Assembly (NCBI GenBank): GCA_033439685.1
Contig: JAUEDM010000004.1
Span: 1,364,001-1,428,000 of the forward strand
DNA length: 64,000 bases
Origin: Apodospora peruviana
Lineage: Eukaryota > Ascomycota > Sordariomycetes > Sordariales > Lasiosphaeriaceae
Direction: 5' to 3'
Shown here: positions 36,105 through 47,615 of the stretch, one piece after another
Layout of the letters: each line of letters starts with the position of its first letter
Numbering within the stretch: position 1 is the stretch's first letter
Notes under the pieces: generated by a model
What the model was told of the DNA's origin: nothing
The model's database searches: none
What the model saw: only the letters and a program-made list of their open reading frames with translations
Program-made: the position numbers and the translations under genes

Positions 36105-36886
36105 TTACCGCTCTACCTTGCCCCCTTTCTCTACCCAATCCAACCAGCTCCCGGGATACTCGCCCACCTTTGACCAGCCAGCGTCTCGGGCCAGTGCAGC
36201 CGCGCCACGACTGCGTACTCCGGCCTTGCAGTAAAAGACGACCTCGGCGTCTTTATCTGGGCGCGGATACCCAAACCGGTCTTCGAACTCTTCCTCGCTG
36301 ATGTGGAAGCTGTCGGGCTGGGTGGTGACGGGTATGTTGACGGCGCCCGGGATGCGGCCGGTCTGTTGGAGTTCGCCTGGCTCACGGGAGTCTAGACGGA
36401 CGGACGCAACGATGCACAATTAGCTTTCAAGATGGTCTTTGTCATATTCTCGTGTCGTACTTGTTTAGGTAGCTGTTTGGGGTTCACATACCAACTATCA
36501 CGACCTTGGATTTCTTTTTGTTGCTGGTTAACTCTTTCATCTGGTAAGATGTCAGTCAATCAAATGCGAACCATCCATGAACATCCATCCCTCTGGTATC
36601 AAGTTACCTCTTCAAAGCTCCAGATCTTGCTCTCACTCGGGGCAGCATCTTGCGAGTAGCACCTCCGTGTTGTTCCGACTACTGTGGCTGGTAGCGTCGT
36701 AGACTTCGCGGAGTTGGCAAACAACTGCCTCTGAGAAGATCTTGATATAATAGCTGTCGTTGGTCTTTGTGCGGCTAGGAAGTAGTAGGAGCGTGTTTGC
36801 AGCAGTGGTGCCGGAATAGCTTCCACCGCGCGCCGGGGCGCATTGTGCACGACAAGGCGTGCGATTGATCGACTTGTTGGACTCAT
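36105..36886 (-). CDS. Mitochondrial rhodanese-domain sulfurtransferase
   Basis: Rhodaneses move sulfane sulfur from donors such as thiosulfate to cyanide or protein acceptors. Exons in transcript order are 36886-36608, 36540-36492 and 36391-36105, giving 204 residues. The first 80 residues are rich in Arg, Ser and Ala with no acidic residue until near its end, a good mitochondrial presequence. A single rhodanese domain follows, with VVIVDSREPGELQQTGRIPGAVNIP, FHISEEEFEDRFG and the active-site loop YCKAGVRSRGA, in which the catalytic cysteine and CxxGxR pattern are intact. The middle exon is only 49 nt. Removing the two introns is needed to bring the DSREPGE motif into frame. The gene lies tail-to-tail with the Yip1-family gene, only about 200 bp apart. 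Confidence 0.9.
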
Positions 36887-37846
36887 TGTTGCTTAAGTAC
36901 CGTTCCTCTATTTGGCCTGATATGTGGATCTGTATGCCTGCTAGGTCTTTGGTCGTTGCTTTATGATGGGTTCGTCCGGAAAGATGCTTCTGACGACGGA
37001 GGCACCTTCGCGGGTACGGATAGCTGCCGATAGCCCGTGATCCTGGGAGCTCCCGCCCCCTCTCCCCTCACCCTCCTCAGGACCCCACGTCATGGGCTGC
37101 GGCGGGCACTAAACAATCCGTGGACAAGTCTTGGCACTTTCTAAGTGGCCCCTACACTTCAGCCGGGCAGCTGCTGTCAGCTTTCCACCGTACCAGCCAA
37201 CCCGTGAGTTCCTACTGGATGGCTCGCTAGATTCGCGGCGTGTTCTTCAGCTTGACTATATACAACCTATGATAGGTAAGGTGAGCTTGCTTAAAATGAT
37301 TTCGCAGGGACCAAGAAGCCAAGTCAGATCCCAGATCCTTCCCACGAGGAGCCTCAATTCAATTACAACGTCACTTCAGTCTTGCAATGGCAAACTCGGT
37401 TATCTCGAAGCAACAAATATTACCAACTTCAGTAACTATCGTCTCTTTCCTTGTGGCAGACAAGTTGGCCGATGCTTCAGCTCATTCACTCATGTCAGGG
37501 TTTCCATCCGCCCCTCTCTCTCCCGGCACGTCGGTTATTCAAAGAATCCTTGTTAGGATTCAGAAAAGGGATTATGCACAGACTAAATAAGTATTACAAC
37601 TGTTTATACGCCATTCAGCGTTCATTAATTAAGACTACTAGAGTTCAGCTTCATGCCTGATTTATTCGTTGTCGTCGGCTGCTTTGTCCCCGAACAACAC
37701 ATCATTTCTCGCAGAAGCCGTGTGTGTGGACTGGTCCCTCTTATTAAGAGCATTAGCAGGCCCTCCTTTCATTATACCGGCTCTACGGACTTCTCTGCCT
37801 ACTACCCCTCGGCTCACGACTTTAGACCGAAACAGCTGTAAAACCA
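36887..37846. other. Spacer between the rhodanese and erg5 genes
   Basis: This region holds the rhodanese promoter and the erg5 3' region. Three overlapping small plus-strand ORFs near 37131-37660 have no recognisable content and no linking introns. Nothing else is seen. Confidence 0.5.
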
Positions 37847-39707
37847 TTACAATTTCCTCTCCTCGAACGTCAACGGGCAATCGTCCTGGATATCGTTAGC
37901 ACAGGCGAATCTTTTTCTTCATCATCGGACTTACCTTGGGGAAAATGGTGGCGAACACCTTGATCTCTTCCGACAGGGGAGTAGCATGATGCTTCCAGTC
38001 CAAGAATAGCGAGGCCATTCCGATGAAAAGTGCGAGATTGAGTTGCGCATAGTGCTGACCAAGGCAATAGTGGGGACCGGTGCCAAAGACGAGGAAGTTC
38101 TTCGCGCCCTTGGTCTCGGCGTCGCCAGTGTAATACCGTTCAGGGTCGAACGCGTCCGGGTTCTCATAGACATCCGGGTCTCGGAGTGCCATGTAAGTCG
38201 TCGCAACCACCATTGAGCCTAATAATCATCATCGTTAGATTTGAACCCTTCAATCAAACTGGAGGATCTACTCACCCTTGGGAACCGTGTAGTCTGGTGT
38301 GATAGGGAAAGCCTTCTTCACGACGTAGGGCGTCATGATGACCGGGGGGCGGTACCGCAGAAGTTCGCGAACAACAGCACGGGTGTATGTCATGGATTCA
38401 AGCTGGTCCAGATTAAGTGCTGCGTGGATATCACCATTCCGGGTCTTGAGGTTCTCCTCCCGAACACGATCAAGAACGTCCGGGCGCTGGGCCATGATCT
38501 GGAAGAGCCAAGTGGCGGCGCTGCTGGTCGCATCCTGCGAGGCGAACAAGAACGTGAAGATTGTCTGGGAGATTTCGTAGTCGGTGAAGTCTCTCAGAAG
38601 AGGGCTGGGCTTCTGGTTGTTGTCCATGGGAGCACCCAACGCCTCGGCCTCTCGCCACCTCTTCGAGTCGACCATTTGCTTGATCCAAGCATCCATAATG
38701 CAGCTAACCTCGCCTCCAGCGTTCATGCGGACCTTGCTCTTGGCTGCGCACTTGGCAAACTCGGCCAGGACCATATCCGCCGCCTTCTTGCCATACCAGG
38801 TCTTGGTGAAGGGGATGATAATGGGGAAGTTGACCAACTCGAGTGCAGCGGTGATGAGATAATAGTCGTCGGCGATCTTCTTGACGGCCTCATCCGAGAT
38901 ATAGTGCCCGACAAAGGTCCGGCAAGACACGGCAGTGATGACCTCACGGAACTGCCCCATAAAAGGTACCGGCTTTCCACCAGCTTGCGCAGTAACGTCG
39001 AGAAAGCGCTTGAAATACCGTCTGTACACCTCCTCCTGTCCCGGAAGATAGATCTCGAGAGCCTTATGCGTGAAGAGGCCGTTCAAGCCCTTGCGGAAGT
39101 CGACATGGGCCTTGCCGTCCAAGAACACCCAATTGTCCGCGCCAAGCAGCTTATGAGCAACATCAACAACACAGGGCTTAACAAACGCGGGCGAATTGAA
39201 TACTTTGCGGGCCATGTCACGGGTCGAGGCGATGACAACGAACCTGTACACCGGCGCGTCAGCATGCGACAAGTCCCACCCAGCTCCAAACTCCCCACCA
39301 CCTCCAAACACATTTCAACCTACTTGTGGAAAACCGAGACACAGCTGAGCTCTCCGCTCGACCATTTCGCATAGTACTCCTCGAACTTTGGGTTCACCGA
39401 TTGCAAAAAGGGGCCAATGAAGGGCATCTTGAACGCCGGGCCAACGATTGGGCCTTTGTTCCATATGTAGCTGACTGCGAAAGGCAGGTTAGTAAGACTT
39501 TCATATAAGATACACGAGGTGCGCAAAGGACTAGGTTCACCCACATTGATCATAGGCGACAAGCAGTCCGAGGATGGTGAAGAAGACGGTCCACCCGCTC
39601 GCATTGGAGATGGTCTCGAAAACATATTCGAGCTGCGGGGGCACATTCACGGCGCCATACTTGACGTTGGCCAAGGGCGACGTGAAGCTCGTCGCGTTGG
39701 TGGCCAT
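37847..39707 (-). CDS. erg5: Sterol C-22 desaturase, cytochrome P450 CYP61 (Erg5)
   Basis: Erg5 introduces the C-22 double bond late in ergosterol synthesis in the endoplasmic reticulum. Exons in transcript order are 39707-39545, 39474-39324, 39243-38276, 38218-37935 and 37885-37847, giving 534 residues (535 if the ATG three bases upstream is used). A single N-terminal membrane anchor is present (GWTVFFTILGLLVAYDQ). The conserved CYP61 run FNSPAFVKPCVVDVAHKLLG is followed by DNWVFLDGKAHVDFRKGLNG. The I-helix reads FASQDATSSA, the K-helix ExxR is ELLR, and the haem loop is FGTGPHYCLG with the cysteine ligand near residue 479. The last exon codes for just DDCPLTFEERKL. CYP51 was considered, but the CYP61-specific blocks argue against it. 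Confidence 0.94.
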
Positions 39708-39710
39708 CAT

Positions 39711-42573
39711 GCCTTTTCGGGAGGCGCGGAGTACCTAGGTATAATCACGCCTAGCGGTGGGAGGAGTAGAGGCGCCAGAAAAGAAGGTTGAGCTTCGATG
39801 GGCCGGGGATCTTGCAGCAAAATATCGGACAGCGACGGGAATGCGCACACCTCGAGGCCGGTGGTGGAGGGAGGATGATGTTGTTGCCTGGGTGGTACAA
39901 GTAGAAAGGGTCAAGCGGAAAAAGGAGGTGCACCACAAGGCAAATCCCCCCAAAGCCAATGACACGAAAACGAGAAGATTTTAGGGTCCAGTTCGAGCCG
40001 CCTGGCAAATTTGGTGGTTTGGCGATTTGCGAACGAAGTGGCCGGTGGGGTTCATTAAATTACTACTGGGCGCGCAGGTTAACTATCGGAAGGCGATAAG
40101 GAGACATTGGCCCATTTAACACCGAAATCGATTCACCACCGAAGCGAAGCGAAGCGCAACAGAAGACGGCAAGGGTAGGTACCAGGTATGTGAGATTGTG
40201 AGTTATAAAGAGTATAAATAACATCTACTCGCCAAAATCCCCGGGTTCTTGTTTTCTCCCAGTCGCTTATAGACGGAAGGCCGAAAGGAGATATAGGAAA
40301 GTGATGAGTTCCCGTCGGTATTGCTCTGTCGGACCTGGCGATTTTTTGTTGAGGAAAAGAGCGGACCCCAATCGCACCACCTTCAAGTTGAAACTTGCAG
40401 GTGGTACGGGCCTGCGGCCGCCGGTTCCAGGGCTGTCAGGTCCAGATTCCCCCCTTCTTTTTGAGCTATGCCTGCTTGTGGTCGATTATTCTCGAGTGGC
40501 AAGCAACCATTTCATCTTCTTGTTACCTAGATGGGTTTCTTGGATCGAAGCGAAGCTTGCGCGATACCTCCAGTCCCGGGTCTTGCTACATTTTTAAGCC
40601 GGGCTAACCCGTACTGAATCCGCTATCTATCATACACACAGCTCAACCTCAAGACGACAATACCTCGATTGGCTGTGACACACTCATGGCAGTTTTGGTG
40701 GAAGTCGACAACTTAAAAAATCGCATCGTCGGTCTGTATCTGTACCTGTCTTCAATGTTGTGCAGGCTAATCGGATCGCAACCTCCCCCTTGCTCATTCA
40801 TGGCGAGCACGAATACGGATACGTTTGCTTGCTGATTGGACAATGGCAAATCAAGAGTTGCGGGGTTCACAACGACGGCGTGCACGGTAATCCGTACCTG
40901 TGAGTGCCTGTGAAACTCACCGCCTTTCACTCCAGGTGCTGCCACTGGCGTGCCGGGCAGTGTCCGGATCATCTTAGCTTCAATTAATTGTCGAAGACTG
41001 GCAGAACGGCGCACTTCCAATCAGATCGAATTATAGACGTCCCGAGTACAAATGCATACCACGCACACGTCCGAATTATCACTCAATCGAAGACGATCGG
41101 ATATCTGAGAAAGTTGCGACTGCTCTACAATGTCACATTGGACGAAAGTGGTGTCCAGAGCCAAGAAACCTCCATCTTGAAGGGCTTCGAGGAACTTTCA
41201 ATGATTGCAACCTTTCATTGGCCATAGGTATACACTTTCAGATATCACAACATCAAGTCCCTCTGAGCCTCATTTGTTAGTCTGTTGACTCTAAGTTTGA
41301 ATCCTGCTCGGTAATCTACGGGATAAATTCACTCTCTAAAAAGTTTCAGCTGGAAACAACAAAAGAGTCACGTGAGGAGTCCGACTGGTCGCCTTTTTGT
41401 CATGATCACGGTGTTTGCCCGGCCTTCCACTACCCTCTCGGTCAAACTTGATACATACTGTTACCAAGACCGCCAGGTATCACATAGGTACCCAACCGCC
41501 GTTGGGTCATAGACCTCATCTCTTCAACCCGGCTGTATCTAAAGTTGACGGTGTGGTTCGGATTCATCTGGTCACACTCCGCGGCGAGTATGCGCAGGTG
41601 ATGGCCGGCTTAATAATTGGAGAACTGAATGGTATTCACGGTCTAAATCATCCAACCTGGCTGGCCAGATTTGAAGAAGACAGCTACCTTGCCTAATTAC
41701 GGTCAGTCGACACGGTTGACACCGGAGGTCGTCGCCATCACTCACACCAAAACGCCGGAAACCCCGCTGCAACGTCAGCCCGGCACCGCCTTGACGTGGG
41801 GGCTGTACGCACTGCCTTACGCAACGAACCTCTAATGCCTGCAATACAAGGCATTGATACGCGGACCGTAACCTGAGGTCGGAAATGCTTTGTAAAAGTG
41901 CCCGGTCGAGTGACTCAGGCGGGCTACCACAAGGAATTCATACCTGGGCGCCTTGGTGGAAGGAACTCATAACCAAATTCGGACACGGCCTTTCAAAATT
42001 GGTAAAGGACACTACCTACTGTACATATCCGTACTCACTTCAGTGAGACGCATTCGCGAATTCGCCCATTTCTTACGTGGATTCTGCCCACGCGGCCGCT
42101 GGTATTCCGTATACTCCGTGAACGTCGCAAGCCTCATTCGTGTCACCTATGCGACTATTCCCGATATGGTGATCAGTTAGCCCTATGATGGTTGATGATG
42201 GCGCAGCCGCACCTCAAAGCTTCTGGAAATTTGGGAAACATACGTGACTCATGCCGGGCGTCAGTCAACCAGGGGCATTGTTGATGATGGTTTTGCACAC
42301 GAAACAATATTGCGGGGGTGTTGGGCATCTTTGGTGTTGATGTTTTTTATATATAGGAAAGAGTCCGTTTGCGGTGCTGAGGCATCAACTACAAAGTTCA
42401 ACAGCTTCAAATCCATCAAGAGATTCAAGTCAACTTATTTAGATCCCGAACCAAACAGCCAGCCAGTACTTTGAATAATATCTTTATCAAAACAACTCTT
42501 ATTAGCAAACCAATATCCAAGACTCAACTGCCAACTCAACAGAGATTAAAGACAGTCACCCTTCACGTTCAAA
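39711..42573. other. 2.9-kb spacer upstream of erg5 and the small gene
   Basis: This long divergent spacer has no supportable gene. It contains a TACCTAGGTA palindrome at 39732-39741, three GAAGC units at 40141-40155, the GGTACCAGGTATGTGAG word at 40178-40194, and several TACGGA/TCCGTA words near 40889 and 42107. Small ORFs up to 123 codons show no family features. Confidence 0.5.
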
Positions 42574-42861
42574 ATGTCTTCGTCTCAGTCATGTATGCTG
42601 CCCCCTTTTTAACACGCCAAACATAATCCACGCCATTACACCAGATAGATACTAACACAACAAAACCATACAGACAACAAGCAATCCGGCAACAAGCCGG
42701 CCTCCATCGCCAGCAGTGAAGCCTCCACTTCCAGCAGAATGGGACTCCTCAGGGAAATGTTCCGTTCCAGCGCTAGCCCGTCAGCACCAGCGAGCAAGAA
42801 ATCCTCCCAGGTGCCCGACCAGAAAAGCGTCCTTCGCTCGCAGATTCGGATGGGGGTTTAA
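42574..42861 (+). CDS. Small spliced Ser-rich protein, unknown function
   Basis: Two exons, 42574-42592 and 42674-42861, encode 68 residues starting MSSSQSYNKQSGNKPASIAS. The 81-nt intron is convincing: gtatgc donor, agatactaacac branch region and cataccatacag-like acceptor. The protein is Ser/Ala/Lys-rich with one short amphipathic stretch (MGLLREMFRSS). It has no signal peptide, cysteine or membrane span. I do not recognise the family. A 66-codon ORF in another frame (42716-42916) overlaps it. The spliced frame is preferred because its initiator context (aaaATGtc) and intron signals agree. Transcript support would decide between them. Confidence 0.5.
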
Positions 42862-43812
42862 AACGCAGCAACCACTCCCGGAAAAACAAACCAAGAGAAG
42901 ACGAAAGCAGATATAAACGATAGATTCGAACTCTCGTTTTGTTGTGTCCTCCTCCCCTGGTCTAAGCAGCAAAAGTAAACACCTTTGCTGCCTCGTCGCC
43001 CTTCCTTTATCGACGGGCGGGTCGGCGAGTGGAAGCGAGTCCAGAAGAGAGCACAACAACGAACGGCGACGACGACCGAAACGGGTCGAGGGTTGATAGA
43101 TGAGAGAAGGGTCCCGGCACCAGAATCTCCGCCAGAATGGCCATGTCAAAGAGGAGCCCGCGGCGGGAGAATGGCGTCACGAGGCGTGGGGAAATACACA
43201 AGTTTCGAAACCAGAGAGGAAAGGAGGCTGTTGTTGGTAGCGGCGTAACAAGCTGGGTGACGGTTAAAAAGAAGGGGCTTCTACTTGTAGCCCCGGGGTT
43301 TCAATTTCGTTATGCAAATTTAAGTTGTTCTGTTTGTTACACCATTCCACGGTAAATAGTAGCCATCGGGTACTTTACAAAACCCTGTAAGACTCCTTAC
43401 TGTGGCATATTTACGATCGGCTGCTAGGGCCTGAGACGGTATTTACAAGGGAATAATATTTGCTGCTCAAATGAGTATTTCTAGGATGACCACCAAGTTC
43501 CTTGAAAAGTCACGAACTAGACCCCTTGTAAGTACTCGATGGCTACTATTTACAGTCGAATGGTGTATCTTCTGTGTGTGTCTCTTCCGGCATTCCATTA
43601 CCCGTGATGTCACCCCTCCCCATGTCAAAGGCTGTATGTACAGCCGGGTTTGGAAGTATGTTGACTTCTGAGGAAACAGTCAGCGGTAATTCGAAAGACC
43701 ACCCGACCAAAAGACAGACTAACTACCTTGGACATCGCCAGACGTCCAGCAGGACAGTTGGCACCCATGCACCAGATAGATTCTCATCCATGAATTCAAG
43801 TTTACACTGTGA
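42862..43812. other. Spacer between the small gene and ask1
   Basis: The 950-bp spacer contains overlapping short ORFs (for example 72 codons at 43137-43355) without recognisable content. It probably holds the two convergent 3' regions. Confidence 0.45.
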
Positions 43813-45456
43813 TCAGAAAGCATCATCCAGAATATCCGGATTCATCTTGACCATCGTGGGACTATACTCTGACGAGCCATCGGGCTCCGCTCCGGCTGTC
43901 AGGAGAATATTATCAACAATGCGTTTGCTGGCCTCTCGCGCTGGAAATACGTCAACTTATTAGCTCTAAACGAAACAAGTAGGGGCAGTTGGCCCAGAGC
44001 GTTGAAACCGAAACATACCTGGAGTTTGCAACAACTTGGATGGCGGCAGCGCAAACTGAATCGTTTTTGGCGGGCTCATGCCACCAAACCCGCCTCCCTC
44101 GCTATCGCTCTCCCAGGTGATCTCATCCTCATACGGCCGTTCCTCCTCGTATTGGTGCTCACGACTAATACTATAGACATCCTTTACCTTCCTTCCCGCT
44201 ACCGGAGTCTGTACACTCACCCCAGGGGTCCTCGGTGCTGCTCCTCGAGCAACAGTGCCCGCCTTTCCCCTGTACGCCGCGCGCATCGGCGACATGAAAG
44301 CGGCGCTCCGCAGCTGCGGTACCGCCATCTCGGGGCTCGACATGGGCGAGTCCTGCCAGATAGGAACCTTGTCTTTACCTTTGCCTTCGTCTCGGGACGA
44401 CGTCGTGACGGGTGGCTTCTCCGTTACCTTCCACTTGATGGGAGACACGCCCGTAGCCATGCCAGTCCTGTGCGGTGTGGCCATGACGCGGTAATTCTTG
44501 TCCAACATGCGGTGCAGCAGCGGATCTTTGTTCTTGCCCCGTTGTCCGAATTGTGTGTCGTCGTCGCCGCCGCCCTCGTTTGCTGCGCCGTGTGCGCCAA
44601 GAGTCGACCGCGGCGTCATAGACATGTCGGGGAGCCGGGCGGTATGCTGCTGGAAGAGCAATTCTGTGTCGGTTTCGTCGTCGTCTGCGTTGCTGGGATT
44701 GCCATGGCCACATCCTTCCGTGTCGCCAGTCTTGAATTCCCGCTTCAGAGCCTCGTAGGGAGAGTCTAGGCCGGCGAACTGAGGGCGCATTGCCAATATT
44801 TTGGATGCCGGAGGCCGCGGCGTGCTTCCGGTGACATCGCAGTCCGCGTCGGACAATAACGACTCGTCTGCGCCGGAATGCTGGCGGCCATGCCCGCGAC
44901 GCACGGAGGACCGATCGGTTGCAAACGTATTGTCATTGTTGGTGCGGTCTCGGCCGTCGGCGCTGCGAGGGCGTGGTGTGTAGTCTGCTGTCGTCTCGTC
45001 TTGCACCGTCGTCTCTTCTTCGGTCGTCAGGGTTGTGGAATCCTCGCCATTGGCGAGTTCTTCGTATCCGGAAAGAGAGACGTTGGCTGAAGCTTCGAAG
45101 AACTGCTTCCAGAACTAAAGGTGGGGAGCAGCTGGCGTCAGCGAAGGCAAATTGGACGGTGGAAGTTGCAGGGTTCGGAGAGTAAGGTACCTTGGAGGCT
45201 TCCCAAACAGAGCGGGAATGTTCGCCATATTGCTCAACCAGCGGCAGGATGCTAGTGGTGACAATGCGGTGGGCTTTGCTGAAGTTGTGGTCGATCTCTG
45301 TAGAAACGGATTGATATCCCGTTAGTCGCTGTCAAAGATCTTGCGGAGCTCCAAGCACCACGAACCTTGTAGGGTCAACGTAATGGACTGCTCAAGTTTC
45401 TCGAGCTCCTCCGTAAGAGAGAGGTTCCTCGCCGCGGGTTGGGAAGGGCGAGACAT
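43813..45456 (-). CDS. ask1: DASH/Dam1 complex subunit Ask1
   Basis: Ask1 is a subunit of the fungal DASH (Dam1) ring that couples kinetochores to spindle microtubules. Exons in transcript order are 45456-45366, 45297-45191, 45114-44019 and 43940-43813, giving 473 residues. The conserved N-terminal block is LTEELEKLEQSITLTLQEIDHNFSKAHRIV, then LPLVEQYGEHSRSVWEASKFWKQFFEASANV, which matches the short Ask1 domain. The remaining 370 residues are low-complexity, with many SP and TP pairs (TPRPP, SPYEAL, MSPMR, TPGVSVQTPVAG) that would suit CDK and other kinase control, as reported for yeast Ask1. The last exon ends in NPDILDDAF. It is longer than yeast Ask1 (292 residues), as is common in filamentous fungi. 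Confidence 0.9.
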
Positions 45457-45987
45457 GGCGGCGTGCAGTTTGGTATTGACTGATAGGTACAACCTCGTTT
45501 GGTATTGAGCAATGCATGGACGGGTTGCATGCAGTGGTGTTTATATCAAGGTAGCCGACAAAGGGATGCCAACGACTAAAAAAGATACTACCGTATGTAC
45601 TGTGGAGGTTCCAAGTTTCGCGTGTCATTGCACCGCTGCGATTAACTTAACACGTTGCGGGGTCCCTCTGACAATTGGAGGGGTCAAACGTATACAAACG
45701 GCACGTAAACAAACATTACCGCATGCCCGATTACACCGACAGTAAGGTCAGTTAGTATAGGCTTCTGATCTCCTGTACCCTAACCCGGAGTCAGCATATC
45801 CATTATCGAGTTCTAAAACCACTAATCTGTATAAATGCAAGTGTGTCGCTGTTCTGGATCCATCCCGTTGCTTTTCCTTTCAACTAGCGGAATGCCCAAG
45901 GCAAGCCAGCTCCCATCAAGTATTTATAAACGCCACAAAATAAACATACACGTCTAGCTTCTCTCCAATGCCACGGGCCACACCACC
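45457..45987. other. ask1 promoter spacer
   Basis: This region lies upstream of ask1 and downstream of eaf7. Nothing beyond short chance ORFs is seen. Confidence 0.5.
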
Positions 45988-47050
45988 TCAGCCGCCTCGC
46001 CCTCTGCCTCTACCTCTACCCCGGGCTCTTCTCCTTGCAGCCCCACGTCCCCTCCCACCTCCCCGGCTTGGCTTGGAAGCCGGGGCTTCTGTCCCCTCTT
46101 CCTCGCTCTCCTCGTCCGCGTCGCCTGACTCCTCCTCGGCCTCACTCTCGGGTTCACTAGACTCCTCTTCTTTGGCCTTGCTAGCCTTGCTGAATGCCCG
46201 TTTTGCGCTCCTCTTGCCCCTTGCTGACTTCGGCGCCGGACTATGGCCCGAAGCCTCACCATCCGTCTCGTCCACGGTACTACTGCGCGTCTTGGGACCG
46301 ATATCGGAAACGGCCTTCCTCTTCTGAAGGCGGCCCTTGGTTTCCGCCGGGGCTGGAGCCGGGGCTGGGTCCGGGCTAGCAACTGGCGCATCCGGGTCCC
46401 ACTGGGCTGGGCTGGTGGGCGCCTCGCTGGCATCGGCGCGCCTCCTATCCATCATCAAATCGTGGAATTCCTCTGGCGGTAGGCTAAAGTATTTCCAGCG
46501 TCGCTTCTGGCCCTCTTCGTCCGGAGGGGGAACTTGGGCATTCACGCTTGTGTCGACGAGCTCCAGATTGTAGAACTCGCTCAGCTTTTTCCAAATGCCC
46601 GAGGGCCGGGTGTGCGGATAGACGTCTGGATCGAAGCCATGGTTTCGTAGATGCTCACTTATCGCAAGTACTCGGAAATATTTGTGCATGCCTGCGAAGA
46701 GCCACAAGAGTCAGCTGGCGTCCAATGCTTCAACGGAGCACATATCAAGGTCAGCACGACTTACCGGCAGGCTTCCATTGAATTATGCCTTTGAATAGTG
46801 ATGCTAGCTGATCATTTGTCCAACCGTCGTTAAAGTTGAACTTTGGTCGCGGCGGTGGCGACGGTGCCATAGGTACTGTTGGAGTCTCTGGCGCGGCGGG
46901 TGTTGCGGGTGTGGGCGGCGGTGCCGTAGGTACTTTCGGAGTCTCTAGCTCGGCGGGTGTGTCTATTTCCATGGCAGAATCCTCGTCCTGAGCTGACGGC
47001 GTCGCGGCAGCATGCGTGCTGCTACGCCCGCCCCTCTTCTTGGGTGGCAT
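45988..47050 (-). CDS. eaf7: NuA4 histone acetyltransferase subunit Eaf7
   Basis: Eaf7 is part of the NuA4/TINTIN module that acts on chromatin during transcription elongation. Exons in transcript order are 47050-46765 and 46691-45988, giving 329 residues. The N-terminus is Pro/Thr-rich (repeated APETPTVP-like units). The Eaf7/MRGBP domain follows: WTNDQLASLFKGIIQWKPAGMHKYF, then SEHLRNHGF and SGIWKKLSEFYNLE. The second half is highly charged, with Glu/Ser runs. It ends in an Arg-Gly tail, GGGRGRGAARRRARGRGRGR, which could be methylated or bind nucleic acid. The gene is divergent with the GCP6 gene across 565 bp. Confidence 0.9.
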
Positions 47051-47615
47051 CTCGATGTGTGCGTAAATCTGCTCTACTATACAGAAGGGGTTGCTTCGAT
47101 GTGTGCTGAATGTCCAATTGATAGAATGCTGTGGTTCTGTTGGGAGCTTGAGTGCTTGAGTGCTTGGGAAATATTTTGGTGAAGCTTTCCGGAGGCAGGC
47201 TGTCTTTCAAGGTTCTCAATTGATGGATTGCTACCTGCCAAGCCAGGCACGCCACACGCCGCACGCCAGGGAGCAGGTGGGGAGAGGGGGGGAGGGGGTT
47301 TAGGTAGGTACGGCCCGGGGGGAAGGCACCTGCCTGCCTGTGGTAATCCGTACAGTACGGGCCCACGCGGGGAATTCGCGGTCATCCACTCTATCGCAGC
47401 GGGGCGGGCTTTGCCCGCGGTGCGGCCACTAATATCGCGGGGCATTTGGAAAGCGTGTATTGGTCTGATCTCAGGATGATAAATTCAATGTGAAATCAAC
47501 CACCTTCCCTGGTAAAACATACCTAGCCCAGGCTAGCCGGTAAACATACCACCGACGGAAACCGACAAAGGGAACTTGATGACGACGATTTTCTTTCTTC
47601 ACATGGGTTGAGACC
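47051..47615. other. Bidirectional promoter of eaf7 and the GCP6 gene
   Basis: This 565-bp head-to-head spacer contains an odd palindrome CCGTACAGTACGG at 47348-47360 and a G-rich stretch near 47279-47320. No gene is seen. Confidence 0.55.

Noticed and set aside
42716..42916. 66-codon ORF overlapping the small Ser-rich gene
   Set aside because: The spliced frame starting at 42574 has better start and intron signals. Both cannot easily be coding.
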